Both the position numbers and the translations under genes were made by a program. Below the pieces are notes generated by a model. It was not told where the DNA came from and did not search any database. It was given only the letters and a program-made list of their open reading frames with translations. This document shows positions 57,685 through 64,000 of a DNA stretch of 64,000 bases, one piece after another. The DNA lies in assembly GCF_007860105.1 (NCBI RefSeq), contig NZ_SJPU01000001.1:1532118-1596117 (forward strand), read 5' to 3'. This DNA is from Allorhodopirellula heiligendammensis (GTDB lineage: Bacteria > Planctomycetota > Planctomycetia > Pirellulales > Pirellulaceae). Positions within the stretch are counted from its first letter, which is position 1. Each line of letters starts with the position of its first letter.

Positions 57685-59292
57685 ATGACCCACCCCATCT
57701 CCCTTGGACTCGATTTCGGTACCGAATCTGTCCGTGCTGTATTGGTCGATTCGACTGGCAAACAGCACGGTACAGCGACGGTCCCGTACGCTCACGGCCA
57801 GATCACCTCCTCGCTGCCGGGCGGCTCGGAACCATTGCCGCCCCACTACGCTTTGCAAGCTCCGCAGGATTGGGTCGACTCGGCTGCCGAGGCCACGCGG
57901 GCGGCGATTGCCCAGGCGGGCATCACTGCCGATCGCGTGATTGGCGTCGGCGTCGACTTCACCAGTTGCACGATGTTGCCTACCACGCGTGCGGGGACGC
58001 CGCTGTGCGATTTGGAGACGTTTCGTGGCACGGCGCTCGCCTGGCCGAAGTTATGGAAGCATCATGGGGCGATGAAGCAGACGGCACACATGAACGAGGT
58101 CGCGACGGCCCGCAACGAGTCGTTTCTAAAACGCTACGGCGGCACGATTGGGCTGGAATGGTTCTTTCCCAAAATGCTCGAAACGATCGAGGATGCTCCT
58201 GAGGTCGCAGCAGCCGCTGAGATTTGGATCGAGGCCGGTGATTGGTTCGTCTGGCAACTCGTCGGCGGACCTGCTGACTCACTCGCTCGCTCGACATGCC
58301 AGGCGGGCTACAAAGCGATGTGGTCGGCAGCGGAGGGATATCCATCGCAGGAGTATTTCTCAGCGGTTTCGCCGCAGCTCGCCGCCGCAGTTGAAAACTG
58401 CCTGCCGGGCGAAATGCGGTCCCCCGGTGAACGGGCTGGTAGCTTGAGCGACGCGATGGCAGAGCGATTTGGCTTGGCTCCTGGCATCGCTGTTTCTACT
58501 GCGATCATCGACGCGCATGCTGCTGTTCCGGGCGTGGGTGCGGGCGACCCGGGCACTCTCGTCATGGTGATGGGGACCAGCAGTTGTCACATGCTCAACT
58601 CCCACACGCTGGCGGATATCACCGGGGTCGCCGGGGTTGTCGATGGCGGAATCTTGCCTGGGTTGTATGGTTACGAGACCGGCCAAGCGGCGGTAGGCGA
58701 TGCGTTCGCATGGCTGCGAAACCTGCTCGGATTAGAATCGTTTGATTCGCTGTCCGAATCGGCCATGCAACTGCCTCCAGGGGCGGAGGGGGTGACTTGT
58801 TTGGATTGGATGAATGGTTGCCGCACACCGTTGATGGATGGCGAGTTGCGAGGCGCGTTCACTGGTCTGGGGCTGCATCACAGCGGCGAGCACCTGTACC
58901 TCGCGATGTTGGAGGCCTCTGCCTTTGGACTCCGCTGGATCGTGGAGTTGCTGCGCGAGGGTGGAGTGGAAATCAACCGCCTCATCGCCACCGGTGGACT
59001 GCCGCATCACAACCGCGCATTTATTGAAGTCTACGCGGATGTGATTGGCTGCGAGATTGAAATTCATCCCTCTACTCAGGCAACGGCGGTTGGTGCCGCC
59101 GTTCTAGGGATGATCGCAGCGGGCTCTCAAGCCAGCGGTTTTAGTGAAATCGCTGCTGCCGCAACCGCCATGGCAGCAGCGCCGCAATCCCAGTTTGACG
59201 TCGTCAGTCCTCGTGCTGACCGTGCTGAAAAGTACAACGGACTGTACCGGAGATACCGAGATCTGGCCACCGCCGTGGCCGACGGGCTCTAG
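57685..59292 (+). CDS. araB: Ribulokinase
   Basis: A FGGY-family kinase of about 535 residues. It should phosphorylate L-ribulose in the arabinose pathway. Motifs are SLGLDFGTESVRAVLVDSTGK at the N-terminus (phosphate 1), VGVDFTSCTMLP, FSALETFRGTALAWPKLWKHH-type contacts, IEAGDWFVWQLVGG, VSTAIIDAHAAVPGVGAGDPGTLVMVMGTSSCHM (adenosine site), and LIATGGLPHHNRAFIEVYADVIGCEI near the C-terminus. DFGTxSxR and the absence of typical glycerol or xylose kinase loops favour AraB. The predicted ATG at 57685 is preferred over 57586, which adds 33 unconserved residues. An isomerase gene follows. Confidence 0.88.
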   Translation: MTHPISLGLDFGTESVRAVLVDSTGKQHGTATVPYAHGQITSSLPGGSEPLPPHYALQAPQDWVDSAAEATRAAIAQAGITADRVIGVGVDFTSCTMLPTTRAGTPLCDLETFRGTALAWPKLWKHHGAMKQTAHMNEVATARNESFLKRYGGTIGLEWFFPKMLETIEDAPEVAAAAEIWIEAGDWFVWQLVGGPADSLARSTCQAGYKAMWSAAEGYPSQEYFSAVSPQLAAAVENCLPGEMRSPGERAGSLSDAMAERFGLAPGIAVSTAIIDAHAAVPGVGAGDPGTLVMVMGTSSCHMLNSHTLADITGVAGVVDGGILPGLYGYETGQAAVGDAFAWLRNLLGLESFDSLSESAMQLPPGAEGVTCLDWMNGCRTPLMDGELRGAFTGLGLHHSGEHLYLAMLEASAFGLRWIVELLREGGVEINRLIATGGLPHHNRAFIEVYADVIGCEIEIHPSTQATAVGAAVLGMIAAGSQASGFSEIAAAATAMAAAPQSQFDVVSPRADRAEKYNGLYRRYRDLATAVADGL

Positions 59293-59317
59293 CAGTTAGG
59301 GTGACTGTTGATGTAGT

Positions 59318-59345
59318 GAGCCGAGACGCGTCAGCGGCCGCGCCG
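59318..59345. repeat. GAGCCGAGACGCG repeat family, copy 3
   Basis: Starts GAGCCGAGACGCGTCAGCGG and lies directly before the 86-base repeat copy at 59359. Only the left 25 or so bases match the longer copies. Confidence 0.55.
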
Positions 59346-59358
59346 TTACCTACCTGAT

Positions 59359-59444
59359 GATTTACTAACCCGATTTGCCAGCGAGGCAGTCCAGTTCGTT
59401 GCTCGCTGGCGTTTCGAGTTCGTATTTGTGCATTCGGATGGCGA
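59359..59444. repeat. 86-base dispersed intergenic repeat, copy 2
   Basis: Gap-free counterpart of 22515-22600. In this copy GCCAGCGAG and CTCGCTGGC form a perfect 9-base inverted repeat, so it could fold as a hairpin. It fills part of the 311-base space between araB and the isomerase gene. Confidence 0.6.
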
Positions 59445-59603
59445 AAGCAATTGACTCGACCGGCGATTACGACACTCGGCTCACTCGTGGGTCACCAACA
59501 TTGATTCAATCCAACATCTCATTCGTACGATCCATTTCCAAGAACGAGGGCGATTGATTTCGCCTGCGTTTTCATTCCTCCACCCCACCCTACCCTGCTG
59601 CTC

Positions 59604-61229
59604 ATGTCTACTGCATCATCCCATTCCAACATGCCGATTACACTCGTTGCTTCGGGCGACTTACGCGACTCTGCCAACCAAGTCTGCTGGGAAGCTCAGC
59701 AGGCCATGGAGAAGCAGCTCACTACCGCGATCAGTCGCTTCGGCCGCACCGTCGTTCGCGGTCACGAGTTTGACGAAACTCGAGGGCATGGTTTCATCCG
59801 TTCGCAGCGACAAGGGATGGACGTGTTCCGCGGCATCGACCCCGATTCGCCTGTGATCGTCGCCGAAGCTGTGTGGCAGTACTCCCATCACGTGCTCGCT
59901 GGATTGATCTCGCACCGCGGGCCAATTCTCACGGTGGCGAATTGGTCGGGACAATGGCCGGGCTTGGTGGGACTCCTGAATCTGAACGGTTCGTTGGCCA
60001 AGGCGGGGGTGAAGTATTGCTCGCTCTGGAGTGAGACTTTCGACGATGACGCTTTCCTGGAGAAATTGCAGTCGTGGCTTGATACGGGGGCGCTCACCCA
60101 CGACACTTCCCACGTCGCCCCGTTCGATCTTATGGCGTGTGATGATCAATCGCGTGCCGTCGGCCAAATCGTTGCTCAGACGTTGCAACGCGACCAAGCA
60201 ATCATGGGTGTGTTTGATGAGGGTTGCATGGGCATGTTCAATGCGATTATCCCAGACTCTCTACTCAACCCGCTCGGCATTTTTAAGGAACGGCTTAGCC
60301 AGTCGGCGTTGTATCACGAAACCCGGAATGTGTCCGATGGCGAGGCGCAGAAAGTCCGCGATTGGCTGGATGATCAAGGCATGACGTTTCATACCGGACC
60401 TGATCATACGAACGATCTCACGGACGCTCAAATTCTAGATCAGTGCCGCATGTATATCGCGACGCTCCGGATCGCCGATGACTTCGGCTGTGATTGTGTT
60501 GGCATCCAGTACCAGCAGGGGCTCAAGGATTTGTTGCCGGCGAGCGATCTCGTCGAAGGCATGCTTAACGACTCGGTACGGCCAGCGGTGATGTCCCACG
60601 ACGGATCACGGGAGCTGTTTGCGGGACGTCCACTAACGCACTTTAACGAGGTTGACGAGTGCGCGGGAGTTGATGGATTGTTAACCGAGCGCATCCATCG
60701 TGCCCTCGGCCAGCCGGTGGAGAACACGTTGCATGACTTGCGATGGTCCGATCGAGATGCCTCCGGCACGGTCGACAGCGAAGTATGGGTGCTGGAGATC
60801 AGTGGCGCGGTGCCCGCATCGCACTTTGCCGGTGGCTGGGCAGATGCGGAAGGCTTTCGTCAACCGCCGATGTATTTCCCCAGTGGCGGTAGTACCGTGC
60901 GCGGTATCTCGAAGCCAGGTTCGGTCGTTTGGTCACGAATCTTTGTCGCTGATGGACGTTTGAAGATGGATATCGGCCGAGCTACGGCCGTCGCGCTGCC
61001 CGCCGAGGAGACTCAACGTCGCTGGGACAGCACGACGCCCGTGTGGCCGGTCATGCACGCGGTGCTGCACGGCGTGACGCGAGACCAAATGATGGCGCGG
61101 CACCACGCCAATCACATCCAAGTCGCCTACGCCAACTCAGAAGCCGAAGCCGACCTCGCCATGCAGGCGAAGGCTGTCGCAGCGGCTGAGCTTGGGATCG
61201 AAGTGTTTCAGTGTGGGGGAGCGAAGTAG
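59604..61229 (+). CDS. L-fucose/L-arabinose isomerase-like protein
   Basis: A 541-residue protein of the fucose/arabinose isomerase superfamily. It should interconvert an aldose and its ketose with divalent metal. N-terminal Rossmann-like parts include [18 protein letters not shown] and [22 protein letters not shown]. The middle has [16 protein letters not shown] and [30 protein letters not shown], which look like the metal-binding strand with Glu and Asp, and the C-terminal beta domain includes [17 protein letters not shown] and [20 protein letters not shown]. Whether the substrate is fucose or arabinose is not decided by sequence; the neighbouring araB suggests arabinose or a related pentose. 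Confidence 0.8.
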   Translation: MSTASSHSNMPITLVASGDLRDSANQVCWEAQQAMEKQLTTAISRFGRTVVRGHEFDETRGHGFIRSQRQGMDVFRGIDPDSPVIVAEAVWQYSHHVLAGLISHRGPILTVANWSGQWPGLVGLLNLNGSLAKAGVKYCSLWSETFDDDAFLEKLQSWLDTGALTHDTSHVAPFDLMACDDQSRAVGQIVAQTLQRDQAIMGVFDEGCMGMFNAIIPDSLLNPLGIFKERLSQSALYHETRNVSDGEAQKVRDWLDDQGMTFHTGPDHTNDLTDAQILDQCRMYIATLRIADDFGCDCVGIQYQQGLKDLLPASDLVEGMLNDSVRPAVMSHDGSRELFAGRPLTHFNEVDECAGVDGLLTERIHRALGQPVENTLHDLRWSDRDASGTVDSEVWVLEISGAVPASHFAGGWADAEGFRQPPMYFPSGGSTVRGISKPGSVVWSRIFVADGRLKMDIGRATAVALPAEETQRRWDSTTPVWPVMHAVLHGVTRDQMMARHHANHIQVAYANSEAEADLAMQAKAVAAAELGIEVFQCGGAK

Positions 61230-61265
61230 GATGGGACCATTCTTGTGCGGCAAATCTCCAACGGC

Positions 61266-62801
61266 CTACGTCCCTACCGATTCAGCGTCCGGGAATCCAA
61301 GCACGTTCGTGTTGAGTTTGCCACCCGTAACGACGAGCTGGTGGATCGCTTCACGCATGATTTGATCGGTAACGACAATCGCGTCCGAGTCCGTTTCGTT
61401 GCAAGCGAGTAGCAACGCTCGTTTGCAGAGTTCTTGCAGGAACGCGGGGCTGGCTCGGTCTGTGCGTGCCGCCCAAGACGAGAGGTCGAGTGCGGCCGAA
61501 TGCACCAATTCGCTTGCATCGCCGGCGGCAAGTTCCTTTGCATGCGCTGGAGTGAGAAAAAGCTCCAGCAATCGCAATCGAGCTTGTTGATCGGGTAGTG
61601 GGAATTCGATGGCCTGCGACACTCTGCCGGGGCGTGACGCGAGTGCAGGCTCCAGTACATCAGGTCGATTTGTCGAGAGAATTACCATCGTATCGCTGCT
61701 CGACGACAGCCCATCCATTTCATTCATTAACTCTTGCAATCCCTCTAGCCGACCGTTGGCCTGCGTACGGTTGGTGGCTAAGAGGTCAACGTCCTCAACG
61801 ATGACAACGGTCGGCTCCAAGTATGCCGCCAGCCGAAAGCATTCCCGCAAGGTTTCCGGTTCCAGATCGGTGGGGACAATGACCGTATGGTCGACCAATT
61901 TCGAAAGTAAATACTTGGTCACCAACGTCTTGCCTGTGCCCGGTGGTCCATAAAACAAGAGACCGAGTCGCGACGAATGGCCGAATCCTGCCAAGCGATG
62001 GCGATGTTTGGCACGCGTAAGCAACAGGGTCTCGGCAAGAGATAAAACTTCGTCAGGGAGAACGAGCTCACCTCGTGTTGCTGTTGGACGATCGACAATC
62101 CGGACAGTAGTCGACTTGGAGCCAAAGGGGGCATGAACCTGCACGGCGTGCCCGCGAAAAATCGATGCTTGGCTGGACCGAGCCAACAGCCACTGCATCA
62201 ACGAATTGGCTTGCTCAATTGTGTCAGCGCAGAGTTGCAGTGGGTTGACCTTGCGATTGGAATACTCCTCCTCCTCGTCGAATGCATTGTTTTCGAACGT
62301 AGCTTTGACAATGCATTTTTGGTCTCCGATATGTAAAAAGAAGACTGCGTTCTCGGGAATGTTGATGAGCTTTCCACCATCGATATCCACCGTCCGCCAC
62401 GCGACGTCGTCAATGGTCGGGTTGCTGACACGCAGCGATTTCAGATCGAATCCGGCGGCCATCGCCAGTAGAGGCTGCGACGGGGATTCCTCACAGTGCT
62501 CCTGCATCGCTCGAACCACGTCGGCGAGCCGATTCATGGAGATATGTTTGTCAACAAACGTCAGGTCAGCGATGGGTCGCTGCATGAAACGGGCGACATG
62601 CCGGCGCATCCCGAACAGCCAAGTTGAAAAACAGTACCAGAACGTCCACCCGCAAACAGATAGAAAGGCGAATATCAGCGCGGATTTGTCGCGATCAAGA
62701 ATGACCTGACTGAGCGTGATGGCACAGCCCAGAAAAATAATCACGAGCCAAATAACGCCATTGGCAGCTCGTAGGCGTTTAATGGTTCTCATGGCTTGCA
62801 T
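61266..62801 (-). CDS. Membrane-anchored AAA+ ATPase
   Basis: A 511-residue protein with two N-terminal membrane helices (about 14-36 and 41-63). Residues 70-250 are an unrecognised region. The AAA+ module follows: Walker A GLLFYGPPGTGKTLVTKYLL near 280-300, Walker B PTVVIVEDVDLLATNR, a sensor-1 STNRPDVLEPALASRPGRVSQAIEFPLPD segment with the arginine finger, and a C-terminal helical lid. The signature resembles FtsH/Cdc48/BCS1-type enzymes, but there is no zinc protease site. It may remodel membrane or cytoplasmic proteins. The gene is convergent with the isomerase gene. Confidence 0.85.
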   Translation of the reverse strand: MQAMRTIKRLRAANGVIWLVIIFLGCAITLSQVILDRDKSALIFAFLSVCGWTFWYCFSTWLFGMRRHVARFMQRPIADLTFVDKHISMNRLADVVRAMQEHCEESPSQPLLAMAAGFDLKSLRVSNPTIDDVAWRTVDIDGGKLINIPENAVFFLHIGDQKCIVKATFENNAFDEEEEYSNRKVNPLQLCADTIEQANSLMQWLLARSSQASIFRGHAVQVHAPFGSKSTTVRIVDRPTATRGELVLPDEVLSLAETLLLTRAKHRHRLAGFGHSSRLGLLFYGPPGTGKTLVTKYLLSKLVDHTVIVPTDLEPETLRECFRLAAYLEPTVVIVEDVDLLATNRTQANGRLEGLQELMNEMDGLSSSSDTMVILSTNRPDVLEPALASRPGRVSQAIEFPLPDQQARLRLLELFLTPAHAKELAAGDASELVHSAALDLSSWAARTDRASPAFLQELCKRALLLACNETDSDAIVVTDQIMREAIHQLVVTGGKLNTNVLGFPDAESVGT

Positions 62802-63225
62802 TGCTCATCACACGCGGGGGTAACGTCGTTAGTTTCCATTCTACCGTTTGACTCCCAGGGCGATGCCTTGGCCATACGCTGCCGGTGTTGTGGTCTTCCG
62901 GCTGAGGTACGAGGGTAAAAAGCGATCGTGCGAGGTGACGGGATTCGATTGGTCCATCCGGGATTATTGTGGGTAAATCCAGCACACTTGGCTCACCGCT
63001 GCGATACCCACGATAAATCCGGATGGACCATTTGATTGTACTACCTCTCCTTTGGTGTTGAACGTCAACGCTGGATCGGCGGAGCGATTCACGACTGTCA
63101 TTGCCGCCGAATTGCTTAAATTCGCGGTGGTCTGGCGACGCTGGTTCGCGTAAACTGTATAGCCCCGCCGCCGACCCAGTCGGTAAAGTCACCTCGCTCC
63201 CTATATTGCTCGCTCGGAGCACCTG
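62802..63225. other. Intergenic region containing a palindromic element
   Basis: Some 420 bases between two divergent genes. The 81-base palindrome at 62950-63030 is described separately. I see no gene or known RNA in the rest; it should carry the promoters of the AAA+ gene and the DUF1587-type gene. Confidence 0.45.
62950..63030. repeat. Uninterrupted 81-base palindromic element
   Basis: Arms at 62950-62975 (TGGTCCATCCGGGATTATTG) and 63005-63030 are inverted copies with about 23 of 26 positions matching. The 29-base centre contains CTTGGCTCACCGCTGCGA. The same two halves flank the insertion at 35760-36003. Confidence 0.7.
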
Positions 63226-64000
63226 ATGCTCGCGATACGTTTCGCCACGATTCTTCTGCTCTTGTTGGCTGGCGATTTGGTCGCCCGGGCGGAGTCTTTA
63301 CAGGCCACTTTTGAAGAGACCGTGCGCCCGGTTCTGCAGGCCAATTGCGTCGAATGCCACAACGGTGAAACCACCGAGGGCGATCTAGACTTGAGTGCTG
63401 ATGATAATCTGGCCTCCGTCATTAAAAATTTTCGTCGCTGGTCGGGCGTTTTGGATCGATTGGAGGCGGGGGAGATGCCGCCTGAGGATGCCGAACATCA
63501 GCCTAGCCCTGCCGAACGTGCGGCCGTGATTGCATGGATCGAGCAAGTGAAAGTTGCCGAAGCGGCGCGGACCAAGGGAGATCCGGGCATCGTGCTCCCG
63601 CACCGGCTCAGCAGCAGTGAGTACAATTACACGATTCGCGATTTGACTGGCGTCGATATCCAACCTGCCGCCGCATTTCCGGTCGATCCCGCCAACGAAG
63701 CCGGATTTGATAACTCCGGTGAATCGCTAGCCATGTCCCCTGCCCTGCTGAAGAAGTATCTAGGTGCGGCCAGCAAAGTCGCGGAACATTTGGCCCTGAC
63801 TCCGAGTGGATTTGAGTTCGCACCTCATCCGGTCATCACACCCACCGACCGCGACAAGTTTTGCGTCAACCGCATCATCGATTTCTATCGACGCCAGCGA
63901 ACTGACTACGCTGTTTACTTTGAAACGTTATGGCGGTTTCAGAACCGTGAGGAGCTTGGCCATGGTGACGCAACGCTTACGCAATTATCGCGTGAGCGTG
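63226..64000 (+). CDS. DUF1587/DUF1592-type planctomycete protein with CxxCH motif, cut by window edge
   Basis: The frame is open from ATG 63226 to the end of the window, giving at least 258 residues. A signal peptide (RFATILLLLLAGDLVARAE) precedes a planctomycete cytochrome-type domain: ETVRPVLQANCVECHNGE (CxxCH at about 46-50), LDLSADDNLASVIKN and RLEAGEMPPEDAEHQPSPAERAAVIAWI. From about 126 a DUF1587-like segment begins (LPHRLSSSEYNYTIRDLTGVDI, then FDNSGESLAMSPALLKKYLGAA). Full members usually continue with DUF1592, DUF1588 and DUF1585 and have a DUF1552 partner gene, probably to the right of the window. The haem-like motif suggests redox function in the periplasm. Confidence 0.88.
   Translation, partial: MLAIRFATILLLLLAGDLVARAESLQATFEETVRPVLQANCVECHNGETTEGDLDLSADDNLASVIKNFRRWSGVLDRLEAGEMPPEDAEHQPSPAERAAVIAWIEQVKVAEAARTKGDPGIVLPHRLSSSEYNYTIRDLTGVDIQPAAAFPVDPANEAGFDNSGESLAMSPALLKKYLGAASKVAEHLALTPSGFEFAPHPVITPTDRDKFCVNRIIDFYRRQRTDYAVYFETLWRFQNREELGHGDATLTQLSRER

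Noticed and set aside
1-64000. tRNA and rRNA genes
   Set aside because: Scanning the gaps showed no T-loop-like GGTTCGAATCC arm with matching acceptor ends and no rRNA segments.

Overview
The window looks like chromosomal DNA of a planctomycete close to Rhodopirellula (Pirellulaceae). The evidence is a set of families concentrated in that phylum: paired DUF1549/DUF1553 and DUF1501 proteins, a DUF1587/DUF1592-type protein with a CxxCH motif, a BBP7-type outer-membrane barrel, and a secreted protein with a LEPR-like N-terminal motif and a dockerin. Genes are moderately GC-rich, are often joined by 4-base GTGA/ATGA/TTGA overlaps, and alternate between strands with few long operons. No rRNA, tRNA or CRISPR array was seen.

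Layout. 0-2.8 kb: end of folD, a secreted protein, a GspF-like protein and folE. 2.9-8.7 kb: a DUF1549/DUF1553 gene, a DUF1501 gene, an ECF sigma factor and a one-pass membrane protein with a CxxCH motif, probably one sensing or respiratory unit. 8.8-22.4 kb: housekeeping genes (waaA, secA, NIF3, RDD protein, POT transporter, tmk, a trans-sulfuration enzyme). 22.5-31.4 kb: an accessory island. 31.5-35.3 kb: a sulfotransferase/GT41 fusion and a second glycosyltransferase. 36-43 kb: argG, larB, a nnrD-like gene, an ABC exporter and small planctomycete proteins. 43-51 kb: a squalene-cyclase-like Tat protein, a BBP7 barrel, an M13 peptidase, trmB and an AI-2E family permease. 52-61 kb: sugar-acid and pentose/deoxysugar catabolism (kdgK, an SDR, araB, a FucI/AraA-type isomerase) plus TPR proteins. 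61-64 kb: a membrane AAA+ ATPase and the start of a DUF1587/DUF1592-type gene that runs off the window.

The island at 23.3-31.4 kb is the most unusual part. A 1247-residue secreted protein has a LEPR-like motif, a dockerin, a Gly/Ser/Thr-rich linker, Ig/PKD-like segments and a C-terminal lipase-like domain (GHSLGG). Its stop codon overlaps, by 11 bases, the start of a predicted ankyrin-repeat lipoprotein. This order is typical of a polymorphic toxin followed by its immunity gene. A second copy of the unit lies just upstream, but about 3.7 kb of the large gene has been lost there. What remains is the shared leader, the last 65 codons or so of the large gene (with a candidate catalytic His changed to Tyr) and an intact ankyrin gene about 97% identical to the other. 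That is the pattern expected of an orphan immunity gene. An IS1182-type transposase remnant and a truncated secreted-protein gene lie between the two units. The toxin/immunity reading is an inference from order and motifs.

The intergenic DNA also carries several families of small palindromic or dispersed repeats, including one element that appears to have inserted into another (35.7-36.0 kb). An uninterrupted copy of the host element is at 62.95 kb.
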